Assembly (NCBI RefSeq): GCF_000333015.1
Contig: NZ_BANT01000012.1
Span: 1 to 64,000 of the forward strand
Direction: 5' to 3'
DNA length: 64,000 nt
From: Gordonia hirsuta DSM 44140 = NBRC 16056
GTDB lineage: Bacteria > Actinomycetota > Actinomycetes > Mycobacteriales > Mycobacteriaceae
Part shown: positions 8,699 through 19,450 of the stretch, one piece after another
Layout of the letters: every line of letters starts with the position of its first letter
Numbering within the stretch: position 1 is the stretch's first letter
Notes under the pieces: generated by a model
Seen by the model: only the letters and a program-made list of their open reading frames with translations
What the model was told of the DNA's origin: nothing
The model's database searches: none
Translations under genes and position numbers: made by a program

Positions 8699-9633
8699 CT
8701 GACCACAACGGGCCCTCTGTCGACTTGGATGCGGTGCGGCGAGACGATGAATTCCTCGACGCACTCTCCGCCGGGGGCTATCTGCCGCCCGCCGACGACG
8801 GCGAAGCCCACCTGGGCTCGCTGCTGTACGCCTGGCGCGCCGAAACCCTGGCCCCGCCGCCGCCGGCACCGCTGACCCTGAACGACGTCGACATCGCATT
8901 GGCGGCCCAGAACGCCAGGGCCGCACAGGCCGCCGACGGGACCCGTCCCGACCGTCGGGCCACCGCCGGGGGCCGGGACAAGCAGCGCAACCGCGGCCGG
9001 CATCTGCGGCTGCTGTCGGGTGCGGCCGCGATCACCGCGGTCGCCGCGGCCGGGCTGCTGGTGCTCTCGGAGAATTCTCAGCCCGGCGATCCGCTGTGGA
9101 ACGTGAAGAAGGTGGTCTTCAGTCAGGCCGCCGCGCAGACCGAAGCGACCATCGACGTGCAGCACGGCCTCGAGCGTGCCGAACAGGCCCTGGCCGCCGG
9201 CGACTCCGCCGCGGCCGTCGCCCTGGTGAACGATGCCGAAGCGAACTTGAAGCCGGTCTCCGATCCGGAGACCCGTGAACGGATGGAGACGTGGATCCGT
9301 CGATTGCGTGGCGAGGGCAGCAAGGTCCGTCCGCCCACGCAGCCGGACGGACAGGTCGCCCCCGACCCGCAGACGCTGGTGCCGCTGACCACGCAGGTGC
9401 CCTCGCAGAGCACCTCCGAAGGGAAGGAAGAGACCGCGCCGCCGACCGAATCCGAGCCGGAGGAGTCGGCGCCGTCCTCGAGCGAACCGCCCAAGTCCAC
9501 CAAGACGCAGAACCCGGGGTCGTCCACGGTCACCACGACCACCACCTCGACCGCCACCGGATCGACCGCGACCCGGACTTCGGCAGAAGCCAGCGGCTCG
9601 GTGGGGCAGAGCGCGACGTCGCCGCAGGCCTGA
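8695..9633 (+). CDS. rsdA: Anti-sigma-D factor RsdA
   Basis: 312 aa single-pass membrane protein. The N-terminal cytoplasmic part (about 1-100) begins with the anti-sigma segment LDAVRRDDEFLDALSAGG. One membrane helix lies near 103-122 (LLSGAAAITAVAAAGLLVL). The outer part begins with the conserved GDPLWNVKKVVFSQ and ends in a long Pro/Ser/Thr/Glu-rich tail. The family holds SigD inactive at the membrane and is degraded by Clp after proteolysis. GTG 8695 overlaps the sigD stop as GTGA, with GGGAGGTGGG just upstream, so the two are translationally coupled. Confidence 0.9.
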   Translation: MTDHNGPSVDLDAVRRDDEFLDALSAGGYLPPADDGEAHLGSLLYAWRAETLAPPPPAPLTLNDVDIALAAQNARAAQAADGTRPDRRATAGGRDKQRNRGRHLRLLSGAAAITAVAAAGLLVLSENSQPGDPLWNVKKVVFSQAAAQTEATIDVQHGLERAEQALAAGDSAAAVALVNDAEANLKPVSDPETRERMETWIRRLRGEGSKVRPPTQPDGQVAPDPQTLVPLTTQVPSQSTSEGKEETAPPTESEPEESAPSSSEPPKSTKTQNPGSSTVTTTTTSTATGSTATRTSAEASGSVGQSATSPQA

Positions 9634-9649
9634 CCGGGACGGTCGCACC

Positions 9650-9681
9650 GGCGGTCGGATTCAGCGGCGGTCGGATTCGGC
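9650..9681 (+). repeat. Two tandem 16-bp units between rsdA and the DUF5319 gene
   Basis: GGCGGTCGGATTCAGC at 9650-9665 is followed by GGCGGTCGGATTCGGC at 9666-9681 (15 of 16 identical). A weaker partial copy follows near 9693-9703. It lies between the convergent 3' ends of rsdA and the DUF5319 gene and probably arose by slippage. Confidence 0.7.
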
Positions 9682-9692
9682 AGTTGTGGGAA

Positions 9693-11668
<1,976 letters not shown>

Positions 11669-11683
11669 CAGAAAGGCGCACCT

Positions 11684-12850
11684 GTGCGTGACCTCGTCGA
11701 ATTCGGGATGGGCCGGACCGCTCGTCGCACCTATGAGCTCGAGGACATCTCGATCGTGCCGTCCCGCCGGACCCGGTCGAGCAAGAACGTCTCCACGGCC
11801 TGGCAGATCGATGCCTACCGCTTCGAGACGCCGATCCTGAACCACCCGACCGATGCGATCGGTTCGCCGGCCGCCGTCATCGAGATGGGTCGGCTCGGCG
11901 CCCTGGGGGTGCTCAACGGCGAAGGCCTGTGGGCCCGGCACGAGGACGTCGATGCCCGCATCGCCGAGCTGATCGAGATCGCCGACACCGACCGGGATCC
12001 GGCCGCGGCCGTGCGTTTCCTGCAGGAGCTGCACGCCGCACCGGTACGCACCGAACTGCTGGCCGCCGCCGTCGCACAGGTCCGGGCGGCCGGGGTGACC
12101 GCGGCGGTGCGGGTCAGCCCGCAGCACGCGCCCACGCTGACGCCGGCGCTGCTGGAGGCGGGCGTGGAGATCCTGGTGGTGCACGGCACCATCATCTCCG
12201 CCGAGCATGTGATGCTGGTCGATCGCGGCCACGACGACGGGCTGGTCGCCGAGCCGCTGAACCTGAAGACGTTCATCGCCGATCTGGACATCCCGGTGAT
12301 CGCCGGCGGTGTGCAGGACCACCGGACCGCGCTGCACCTGATGCGTACCGGCGCGGCCGGGGTGATCGTCGGCTACGGTTCTGCCGAGGGCGCCACCACC
12401 ACCAACGAGGTGCTGGGTATCGGGGTGCCGATGGCCACCGCGATCGCCGATGCGGCCGCCGCACGCCGGGACTACCTGGACGAGACCGGCGGCCGCTATG
12501 TGCATGTGATCGCCGACGGCGACCTGCACACCTCCGGAGACGTCGCCAAGGCACTGGCCTGCGGCGCCGACGCGGTGTCGCTGGGCACGCTGCTGGCGGC
12601 GGCGCAGGAGGCCCCCGGCCGCGGCTGGTACTGGCCGTCGGCGGCCGCGCATCCGGACACGCCGCGCGGTGCGCTGCTGCAGGTGGCCAAGGAGCAGGCG
12701 CGGCCGAGTCTGGAGCGGGTCCTGAACGGTCCGTCCGACGACCCGGACGGCCTGCTCAACCTGAGCGGTGCCCTGCGCCGGTCGATGGCCAAGGCCGGCT
12801 ACGCCGACCTCAAGGAGTTCCAGAAGGTCGGCCTGTCCGTGCGCGGGTGA
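11684..12850 (+). CDS. guaB3: GuaB3-family IMP dehydrogenase-related protein
   Basis: 388 aa IMPDH/GMPR-fold TIM barrel without CBS domains, starting EFGMGRTARRTYELEDISIVPSRR as in actinobacterial GuaB3. Where GuaB2 has the catalytic GPGSICTT, this protein reads GYGSAEGATTT, so the usual nucleophilic cysteine is missing. It keeps the phosphate-binding [21 protein letters not shown]. The biochemical role of the actinobacterial family is not settled in my knowledge; it may be a purine-binding or regulatory paralogue, or act by another chemistry. GTG 11684 has GAAAGG about seven bases upstream. The pairing with guaB2 is conserved. Confidence 0.9.
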   Translation: MRDLVEFGMGRTARRTYELEDISIVPSRRTRSSKNVSTAWQIDAYRFETPILNHPTDAIGSPAAVIEMGRLGALGVLNGEGLWARHEDVDARIAELIEIADTDRDPAAAVRFLQELHAAPVRTELLAAAVAQVRAAGVTAAVRVSPQHAPTLTPALLEAGVEILVVHGTIISAEHVMLVDRGHDDGLVAEPLNLKTFIADLDIPVIAGGVQDHRTALHLMRTGAAGVIVGYGSAEGATTTNEVLGIGVPMATAIADAAAARRDYLDETGGRYVHVIADGDLHTSGDVAKALACGADAVSLGTLLAAAQEAPGRGWYWPSAAAHPDTPRGALLQVAKEQARPSLERVLNGPSDDPDGLLNLSGALRRSMAKAGYADLKEFQKVGLSVRG

Positions 12851-12872
12851 GTCCGCCCGCGACCGGTGACGT

Positions 12873-12878
12873 TAGGGT
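12873..12878 (+). promoter_or_regulatory. -10 hexamer TAGGGT for the DUF1622 gene
   Basis: TAGGGT is followed by six bases and GTG 12885, the same spacing as at other likely leaderless starts in this window. Confidence 0.4.
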
Positions 12879-12884
12879 GGGGCC

Positions 12885-13379
12885 GTGGAAGATCTGATGG
12901 AGAACGTCTTCACCACCGTCGCCGTCGTCTTCGAGGCGCTGGGCGCGGTGACGATGGTGATCGGGCTGGTCGTCTCGCTGATCCTGGGCGTGCGTGCGAT
13001 GGCGCGCGGCGATTCGGGTGATCAGTCCTTCCAGGTGGTGCGCCGCACCCTGGGCGGGGCCATCATGCTCGGTCTGGAGATCCTGGTCGCCGCCGATCTG
13101 GTGCGCACCATCACCTCCAAGCCGTCCATCGAAGATGCGGTGATCCTGGGCCTGATCGTGCTGATCCGGACGGTGCTGTCGCTGTCGATCTCGATCGAGG
13201 TCGAAGGTGTGCTGCCCTGGCGACGGGCGATCCTGACCTCGGGGGCCACGGTGATCGCCGACCAGGTCCGACGCGACCGCGCGGCTGGCCAGGCCGCCGA
13301 CTCGGGCGGCACGTCGACCGGCGGTCGTGCCGATGCCCCGACTGACGGCCGAGCGGTCCGGGCCGAGCGGTCCGGGTAA
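12885..13379 (+). CDS. DUF1622 family membrane protein
   Basis: 164 aa with three hydrophobic segments near residues 10-35 (VFEALGAVTMVIGLVVSLILG), 55-70 (LGGAIMLGLEILVAADLV) and 85-103 (AVILGLIVLIRTVLSLSISI), then EVEGVLPWRR. This pattern is typical of DUF1622 inner-membrane proteins of unknown function. The last 50 residues are polar and variable. GTG 12885 lies six bases after TAGGGT; ATG 12897 is an alternative. The gene sits between guaB3 and choD and probably has its own promoter. Confidence 0.8.
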   Translation: MEDLMENVFTTVAVVFEALGAVTMVIGLVVSLILGVRAMARGDSGDQSFQVVRRTLGGAIMLGLEILVAADLVRTITSKPSIEDAVILGLIVLIRTVLSLSISIEVEGVLPWRRAILTSGATVIADQVRRDRAAGQAADSGGTSTGGRADAPTDGRAVRAERSG

Positions 13380-13393
13380 GGGCACACTTACTG

Positions 13394-13421
13394 TTGCGAC
13401 CGTGACAATGGTCATTAGAAT
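13394..13421 (+). promoter_or_regulatory. choD promoter, TTGCGA-N16-TAGAAT
   Basis: The -35 hexamer TTGCGA (13394-13399) and the -10 hexamer TAGAAT (13416-13421) are 16 bases apart, and the -10 ends seven bases before ATG 13429. It is the best-looking sigma-70 promoter in the window and implies a leaderless choD mRNA, deciding against the in-frame ATG at 13408. Confidence 0.6.
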
Positions 13422-13428
13422 CGTGGCC

Positions 13429-15189
13429 ATGGCGAGCACAGACTTCGACGTTCTGATCATCGGTTCCGGTTTCGGCGGCAGCGTCAGCGCGCTGCGGCTG
13501 GTGGAGAAGGGGTACAAGGTCGGCGTGATCGAGGCCGGCCGCCGCTTCGAAGACGATCAGTTCGCCAAGACCAGCTGGCGGGTCAACAAGTTCCTCTGGG
13601 CGCCCAAACTCGGCCTGTACGGCATCCAGCGCATCCACATGCTCAAGGACGTGGTCGTCCTGGCCGGTGCCGGTGTGGGCGGCGGCTCCCTGAACTACGC
13701 CAATACCCTGTACAAGCCGTCGAGCCCGTTCTTCCAAGACCCGCAGTGGGCGCACATCACCGACTGGGAAGCCGAGCTGACCCCGTACTACGAGCAGGCT
13801 CGCCGCATGCTCGGGGTGGTCACCAACCCGACCTTCACCAACTCTGACGCGGTGATGAAGACGGTGGCAGAGCAGATGGGTTGCGCCGACACCTTCACCT
13901 CCACCCCGGTCGGGGTGTTCTTCGGCGCCAAGACCGGCGGCGAAGGGACCCCCGGTCAGACAGTCGACGATCCCTACTTCGGCGGCGCCGGCCCACGCCG
14001 CACCGCCTGCACCGAGTGCGGCGCCTGCATGACCGGCTGCCGCGTCGGCGCGAAGAACACGCTGATGAAGAACTATCTGGGCCTGGCCGAGGCCAACGGC
14101 GCTCAGATCATCGAACGGACCACCGTCGACGGCCTGGAGCAGCGCAGCGACGGCAGTTGGGTGGTCTCCACGCGAGGCTCTTCGGCCTGGGGACCGCTGG
14201 GTGCACGGCGCCGCCGGTTCACCGCCGGACAGGTGATCGTGGCCGCCGGCACGTTCAACACCCAGAAGATCATGTTCAACGCCAAGGGATCGACGCTGCC
14301 GAAGGTCTCCGACAGCCTCGGAGTGCTGACCCGCACCAACTCCGAGTCGATCCTCGGGGCGCAGGCCGCCAAGGTGGATCCGGCGCGTGACTTCTCCGAA
14401 GGTGTGGCGATCACGTCGTCGTTCCATCCCGAGCCCAACACCCACATCGAGCCGGTGCGGTACGGCAAGGGCAGCAACCTCATGGCGTTCCTGCAGAGCC
14501 TGCTGACCGACGGCGGCAGCATCCCCAACCGCGTCGGACAGCTGCTCAAGCAGATCGTGAAGAACCCGTTCCTGCTGATCCGGCTGCTGATGCCGCGCAA
14601 GTGGAGCCAGCGGACGGTCATCACGCTGGTGATGCAGAACAACAACAACTCGCTGACCACCTTCGTGCGCAAGCGAGGACCGTTCAAGTACATCACCAGT
14701 AAGCAGGGGCACGGCGAGCCGAACCCGACCTGGATCCCCGCCGGCAACCAGGCCACCCGACTGGCGGCCGAGCAGTTGCCCGGCGGTCTGGCCGGCGGCA
14801 GTTGGGGCGACATCGTGAATGTTCCGCTCACCGCCCACTACCTGGGCGGCTGCCCGATCTCTGATTCGCCGGAGTCCGGTGTGATCGACCCGTACCACCG
14901 GGTGTGGGGCTATCCGACGCTGTACATCACCGATGGGGCGGCGATCTCGGCCAACCTGGGCGTGAACCCGTCGCTGTCGATCTGTGCGCAGGCCGAGCGC
15001 GCGGCCGCCCTGTGGCCGAACAAGGGGCAGGACGATCAGCGTCCGGCCCAGGGCCAGGACTACCGTCGGATCGACCCGGTCGCGCCGAATGCACCCGTGG
15101 TGCCCGCGGACGCTCCGGGCGCACTGCGACTGTCGATCACCCCGGTCCGAAGTGACGACCAGACGGCGAAGGTCACCGCGAAGAAGTAG
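13429..15189 (+). CDS. choD: GMC-family FAD oxidoreductase, ChoD-like (cholesterol oxidase family)
   Basis: 586 aa flavoprotein. FAD-binding IIGSGFGGSVSALRL begins at residue 9, GAGVGGGSLNYANT follows, and the C-terminal GMC region has HYLGGCPI and NLGVNPSLSICAQAERAA. It contains a four-cysteine ferredoxin-like motif CTECGACMTGCRVGAKNT near residue 200, also present in mycobacterial ChoD. The family is annotated as cholesterol oxidase or isomerase, but the physiological substrate of ChoD is debated, so sterol or another alcohol is possible. No Tat or Sec signal is visible. The start follows a clear promoter. Downstream genes appear to be a separate unit. Confidence 0.9.
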   Translation: MASTDFDVLIIGSGFGGSVSALRLVEKGYKVGVIEAGRRFEDDQFAKTSWRVNKFLWAPKLGLYGIQRIHMLKDVVVLAGAGVGGGSLNYANTLYKPSSPFFQDPQWAHITDWEAELTPYYEQARRMLGVVTNPTFTNSDAVMKTVAEQMGCADTFTSTPVGVFFGAKTGGEGTPGQTVDDPYFGGAGPRRTACTECGACMTGCRVGAKNTLMKNYLGLAEANGAQIIERTTVDGLEQRSDGSWVVSTRGSSAWGPLGARRRRFTAGQVIVAAGTFNTQKIMFNAKGSTLPKVSDSLGVLTRTNSESILGAQAAKVDPARDFSEGVAITSSFHPEPNTHIEPVRYGKGSNLMAFLQSLLTDGGSIPNRVGQLLKQIVKNPFLLIRLLMPRKWSQRTVITLVMQNNNNSLTTFVRKRGPFKYITSKQGHGEPNPTWIPAGNQATRLAAEQLPGGLAGGSWGDIVNVPLTAHYLGGCPISDSPESGVIDPYHRVWGYPTLYITDGAAISANLGVNPSLSICAQAERAAALWPNKGQDDQRPAQGQDYRRIDPVAPNAPVVPADAPGALRLSITPVRSDDQTAKVTAKK

Positions 15190-15234
15190 CAGCGCGCGCT
15201 TCCCGGGGGCGTTTCTGTGCCGCCGACGAGCATC

Positions 15235-15250
15235 TGTGAGTCTGATCACT
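15235..15250 (+). promoter_or_regulatory. Possible Crp/FNR-family site TGTGA-N6-TCACT
   Basis: TGTGAGTCTGATCACT matches the Crp consensus TGTGA-N6-TCACA with one mismatch. It is centred about 50 bases upstream of the dicarboxylate transporter start, a suitable place for cAMP-dependent control of carbon uptake. A chance match is possible. Confidence 0.45.
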
Positions 15251-15293
15251 CGGTTACGCGACAATCCGTCGTAGAACGGGGGACGCTCCAGAG

Positions 15294-16646
15294 GTGACCG
15301 TCGTCGAAGTGATCGTGCAGATCCTGTTGTTCCTGCTGCCGCTGGCAGTCGGTGCCCGCTACGGGCCCATGGCGCTGATCGGTGCATCGGCGGTGTCGGT
15401 GTTCATCATGGTCGAGGCGATGCGCCTGGAGCCGGGGCAGGCGCCGATCGCCGCGATCTTCATCGTCCTGTCGGTGATCACGGCGACTGCGGCGATGACC
15501 GCGGCCGGCGGCATGGAGTGGCTGGTCCGGCTCGCCGAGCGGGGGTTGCGCAAACATCCCCGGCAGATTCCGGTCGTGGGACCGCTGCTGGTGTGGATCT
15601 TCACCGTGATGTCCGGTACCGGAAACATCACCTTCGCCCTGGTGCCGATCCTCTACGAGGTGTCCTACGGCGCCAAGATCCGGCCCGAGCGCGTCCTGGC
15701 CACGGCCAACGCCGTCTCGCAGCTGGCACTGATGGCCAGTCCGGTCGCTGCGGTCTCCTATGTGTTCCTCCAGCAGACCGAGTCGCAGGGCAATTCGCTG
15801 GGCAAGATGCTCGCGGTCACTGTGCCGGCCTCCCTGATCGCCACGGTGCTGGCGTCGCTGGTGATGTCCCGCTACGGCAAGAATCTCGCCGACGATCCCG
15901 AATATCAGCGGCGCCTGGCCGCCGGCGAGATCGAGCCACCGAGTCAGGCCGACCCGGACACGCTGCCGCCGTTGCGTCCGCGCGCGGCCGCCAGCGCGTT
16001 CATCTTCGTCGCCGGGGTGATCATCGGCTGCATCCTGGGCTTCTTCGAGAAGCTGCGGCCCACCTACCTGAAGGCGCTGCCGGACGGCTCCTACGTCGAC
16101 CACACGGTCTCGATGTCGACGATGATCCCGATCACCATGTTCGCGGTGGCCGGGGTGATCATGATCGTCTGCAAGGTGAAGACACCCGCGGTGATCAACG
16201 AGCCGATCATCGGCACCGGGCTGATTGCCGCGCTGCTGCTGCTGTCGGTCCCGGTCCTGGCCGGCACCATCCTGAACGCCCACATGGAGTCGGTGACCTC
16301 GTTCGTCGGCAGCGCCATCGGGGTGTCGGTGATGCTCTTCGCGCTGCTGCTGTTCATGCTCGCCTCACTGATCCAGAGCCAGGTCGCCTCGCTGACGATC
16401 CTGGTGCCTGCGGCCACCGCAGCCGGGCTGGGGATGGGTCCCATGACCGGCATGCTCGGCGCGGCCAGCGGCAACAACCTGTTGGCTTCGATGGGGGGCC
16501 TCGGTCAGGCGTGCATACTGACCGATAAGACAGGCTCCACCAAACAGGGCTCGATCCTGATCAACGGCTCGTTCCTGGTGCCCATGCTGCTGTGCAGCGG
16601 TTTCGCCATCGCGGTGGGTCTGGGCTTGCAGTTACTCGTCTACTGA
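15294..16646 (+). CDS. Dcu-type anaerobic C4-dicarboxylate transporter family protein
   Basis: 450 aa inner-membrane protein with about ten to twelve hydrophobic segments. It aligns along its length with E. coli DcuA/DcuB: the N-terminus ILLFLLPLAVGARYGPMALIG, the central GTGNITFALVPILYEVSYGAKIRPER, and the C-terminal INGSFLVPMLLC. The family exchanges fumarate, malate, aspartate and succinate. GTG 15294 has GGGGGA about ten bases upstream. It lies 40 bases before an M20 amidohydrolase gene and probably shares its transcript, which suggests import of an N-acyl or amidated dicarboxylic amino acid; that link is inference. Confidence 0.85.
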   Translation: MTVVEVIVQILLFLLPLAVGARYGPMALIGASAVSVFIMVEAMRLEPGQAPIAAIFIVLSVITATAAMTAAGGMEWLVRLAERGLRKHPRQIPVVGPLLVWIFTVMSGTGNITFALVPILYEVSYGAKIRPERVLATANAVSQLALMASPVAAVSYVFLQQTESQGNSLGKMLAVTVPASLIATVLASLVMSRYGKNLADDPEYQRRLAAGEIEPPSQADPDTLPPLRPRAAASAFIFVAGVIIGCILGFFEKLRPTYLKALPDGSYVDHTVSMSTMIPITMFAVAGVIMIVCKVKTPAVINEPIIGTGLIAALLLLSVPVLAGTILNAHMESVTSFVGSAIGVSVMLFALLLFMLASLIQSQVASLTILVPAATAAGLGMGPMTGMLGAASGNNLLASMGGLGQACILTDKTGSTKQGSILINGSFLVPMLLCSGFAIAVGLGLQLLVY

Positions 16647-16665
16647 TCTGCAGTTCCTCGTCTAC
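16627..16665 (+). repeat. Direct repeat duplicating the 3' end of the transporter gene
   Basis: TGCAGTTACTCGTCTAC at 16627-16643 recurs as TGCAGTTCCTCGTCTAC at 16649-16665 (16 of 17, period 22). The first copy encodes the last residues LQLLVY of the transporter; the second lies in the gap before the amidohydrolase. Confidence 0.7.
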
Positions 16666-16686
16666 CGAAAAGGGAGTCGCGCTCAC

Positions 16687-17898
16687 ATGAACAGTCTGAA
16701 AGAGATCTATCTCGACCTGCATCGCCATCCGGAACTGTCCGGCCAGGAGGAACGCACCGCCGGGGTGGTGGCCGGTGCGCTGACCGCCGCCGGTTACGAG
16801 GTGAGGCAGGGCCTCGGCGGGTTCGGCGTCACGGGCGTCCTGCGCAACGGTGACGGGCCGACGGTGTGGCTGCGTGCCGATATGGACGCCCTGCCGGTGC
16901 GCGAGGAAACCGGCCTGGACTATGCGAGCACCGTGACGGCGGTCAACGACGACGGTGAGACCGTGCCGGTGGCGCACGCCTGCGGTCACGATATGCACAC
17001 CACGGCGCTGATCGGCGCGGCGGCACAGCTGTCGGCCACGGTCGACGAGTGGTCCGGAACGGTCGTCGCAGTCTTCCAGCCCGCGGAAGAGGACCTCTCG
17101 GGCGCCATGGCGATGGTCGACGGAGGTCTGCTCGACGCGGTGCCGCATCCGGACGTCGTTCTCGGCCAGCACGTCGCGCCGGGCCCGGCAGGCATGGTGT
17201 TCTACCATCCCGGCTACACCCTCGCCGCCAGCGATGCCCTGCAGATCCGGCTCTTCGGCCGGGGCGGTCACGGCTCGCGGCCGGAGACGACGGTGGACCC
17301 GATCCTGATGGCCGCCGCGGTGATTCTGCGGCTCCAGGGCATCGTCGGCCGCGAGGTGGCGGCCACCGACCAGGTCGTGGTGTCCGTCGGTGTCGTGGAG
17401 GCCGGCACCAAGAGCAACATCATCCCCGACGAAGCGACGCTCAAGCTGTCGGTGCGAACCTTCGATCTGACGGTCCGGGAGAAGGTTCTGGCGGCCATCA
17501 CACGCATCGTCCGGGCCGAAGCGATGGCCTCGGGGGCCGACCGCGAACCGGAGATCACCACGCTCTACAACGGTCCGGCGACCCTCAACGACGATGCTGC
17601 GCTCGAGCGCGTCGTCGCGGCCTTCCAGGCGGCATTCGACGGGCGGGTGATGGAGGTGCCCCCGGGGTCGGGTTCGGAGGACTTCGGCCGGCTGGGCGCG
17701 GCCGCCGGAGCCCCGTCGGTGTACTGGTTCCTCGGCGGAGCCGACCCGGCGCTGTTCGCCCCGCCGGCGGACCTGTTCGAGGTGCTGGCGGAGATCCCGT
17801 CGAACCACTCGCCCGAGTACGCGCCGGTGATCGAACCGACTCTGACGATGGGGGTGGCGGCGCTGGTGACCGCGGCCCGTGCCTGGCTGGCCCCGTAA
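16687..17898 (+). CDS. M20-family amidohydrolase (hippurate hydrolase/N-acyl-amino-acid hydrolase type)
   Basis: 403 aa binuclear zinc hydrolase. The metal-binding motifs are RADMDALPVREETG, AHACGHDMH near residue 98, VFQPAEE near 130 and the C-terminal SGSEDFGRLG. A dimerisation domain is inserted at roughly 185-295 and begins GRGGHGSRPETTVDP. The family removes acyl groups from amino acids; the exact substrate is open. ATG 16687 has AAAGGGAG about ten bases upstream. It follows the Dcu-type transporter by 40 bases, so uptake and hydrolysis may be coupled. No signal peptide is seen. Confidence 0.9.
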   Translation: MNSLKEIYLDLHRHPELSGQEERTAGVVAGALTAAGYEVRQGLGGFGVTGVLRNGDGPTVWLRADMDALPVREETGLDYASTVTAVNDDGETVPVAHACGHDMHTTALIGAAAQLSATVDEWSGTVVAVFQPAEEDLSGAMAMVDGGLLDAVPHPDVVLGQHVAPGPAGMVFYHPGYTLAASDALQIRLFGRGGHGSRPETTVDPILMAAAVILRLQGIVGREVAATDQVVVSVGVVEAGTKSNIIPDEATLKLSVRTFDLTVREKVLAAITRIVRAEAMASGADREPEITTLYNGPATLNDDAALERVVAAFQAAFDGRVMEVPPGSGSEDFGRLGAAAGAPSVYWFLGGADPALFAPPADLFEVLAEIPSNHSPEYAPVIEPTLTMGVAALVTAARAWLAP

Positions 17899-17933
17899 GC
17901 CGCCCGGCCCGCGCGGGACCGCCGGGGGACCGG

Positions 17934-19442
17934 TCAGGGGGCCTGAACGAAGTCGCGACTGCGGATCAGCAGGAACGCGGCCACCCCGCCGACGATCGCG
18001 ACGGTGCCGCTGATCACGAACAGGTGGTTCATCGCATCGGTGAAGGCCGTGGCGATGACCTCGGTGAGTTCGGCGCGGTCACTCCGCGGGACGCTGTCGA
18101 GGATCTGCTGCTGCCGCCCGCCGCTGACGGCGCCGGAGATCGCGGCCGGGTCCACCTGCGCGATCGGATGCTCGGCGAAATACCGGGTGACATCGGCGGT
18201 GATGGCCGAAGCGAAGATCGTTCCGTAGACGGCGATGCCGACGGCGATGCCGACCTGCCGGAAGGTGTTGTTGATTCCCGAGGCCATCCCGGAGCGGTCG
18301 ACGCTCACCACACCGACCGCCGTGGATGCCAGCGGGGGATTGACCAGTCCGGCCCCGACGCCGGCCAGTACGAAGCCCGCGATCAGGTGAGTCCAGCCGG
18401 AGGTGGCGTGCAGCCCGGTCATCGCCAGGAGTCCGGCCCCGACCAGGACCAGACCCGGGCCGATCATCCAGCGGGCCGGCACCCGGTCGGTGAGCCGGCC
18501 GGCGATCGTCGCGACCACCATGGTGACCCCGGAGAAGACCATCAGCCGCAGCCCGGCGTCCAGGGCGCTCATGCCCAGCTGGTTCTGCAGGTAGAGGACG
18601 AAGTACAGCATCATCGCGAACATCGAGCCGTTCATACAGAATGCGGCGATGGAACCGCCCAGAAAGGTCGGCACGCGGAACAGGTCCAGATCGAACATCG
18701 GGGCCCGCGCGCGCCACTCCCGGACGCCGAAGGCCAGCAGCAGTGCGGCGCTGACACCGAAGCACCAGAGCACCAGGGGATCGGTCCAGGACCGTTCGCC
18801 GGCTTCGGTGAATCCGTAGACCAGAGCGAACAGACCGCCGGTGAACGAGACCATGCCGGCCCAGTCGACGGGGCGGGCGACCGGCGCCTTCGACTCGCTC
18901 ATCAAGGCGAACGTCAGGACCAGGGCGAGCAGACCGAACGGCACGTTCACGTAGAAGATGCCGCGCCAGCTGATGCCGGTGGTGATGGCTCCGCCCAGGA
19001 TCGGGCCCAGCGCCGTCGCCACCCCGGTCACCGCACCCCAGACGCCGAAGGCGATACCGCGGTCGCGGCCGCGGAAGGTGGCGGCCAGGATCGCCAGCGA
19101 GGTGGCGAACAGCATGGCGCCGCCGACACCCTGCGCGGCGCGCGAGGCCACCAGCATCCCGGGGACGGTGGCGGCCCCGCACAACGCCGACCCGGCGGTG
19201 AACACCGCCAGTCCCAGGGCGAACACCCGTCGCCGCCCGAACCGGTCGGACAGGGATCCGGCGGTCAGCAGTAGCGCCGCCAGGGACAGGGCGTAAGCGT
19301 CGGTGACCCACTCGAGCTGGGTGAAGCTGGCGTGTAACTCGTGTTCGATGTCCGGCAGTGCGACCATCACGATGGTCACGTCCAGCAGCAGCATGAACGT
19401 GCCCAGGCAGACCACCAGCAGGGTCCACCAGCGACGATCCAC
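17934..19442 (-). CDS. MFS exporter, DHA2 (EmrB/QacA) family
   Basis: 502 aa, about 14 transmembrane segments. The start WTLLVVCLGTFMLLLDVTIVMVALPDI is the DHA2 motif D1, SLSDRFGRRRVFALG is motif A after helix 2, and ALGPILGGAITTGISWRGIFYVNVPFG is the antiporter motif C region. Such proteins expel drugs or metabolites using the proton gradient. GTG 19442 lies 8 bases after the cysE stop, so it may be the last gene of a cysK-cysE-exporter unit; a role in exporting a cysteine-related compound is possible but unproved. It is convergent with the amidohydrolase gene. Confidence 0.9.
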   Translation of the reverse strand: MDRRWWTLLVVCLGTFMLLLDVTIVMVALPDIEHELHASFTQLEWVTDAYALSLAALLLTAGSLSDRFGRRRVFALGLAVFTAGSALCGAATVPGMLVASRAAQGVGGAMLFATSLAILAATFRGRDRGIAFGVWGAVTGVATALGPILGGAITTGISWRGIFYVNVPFGLLALVLTFALMSESKAPVARPVDWAGMVSFTGGLFALVYGFTEAGERSWTDPLVLWCFGVSAALLLAFGVREWRARAPMFDLDLFRVPTFLGGSIAAFCMNGSMFAMMLYFVLYLQNQLGMSALDAGLRLMVFSGVTMVVATIAGRLTDRVPARWMIGPGLVLVGAGLLAMTGLHATSGWTHLIAGFVLAGVGAGLVNPPLASTAVGVVSVDRSGMASGINNTFRQVGIAVGIAVYGTIFASAITADVTRYFAEHPIAQVDPAAISGAVSGGRQQQILDSVPRSDRAELTEVIATAFTDAMNHLFVISGTVAIVGGVAAFLLIRSRDFVQAP

Positions 19443-19450
19443 GGTGGCCG

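Noticed and set aside
17049-19274. 741-codon plus-strand open frame
   Set aside because: It crosses the end of the amidohydrolase and runs antisense through the MFS exporter, both of which have full family motifs.
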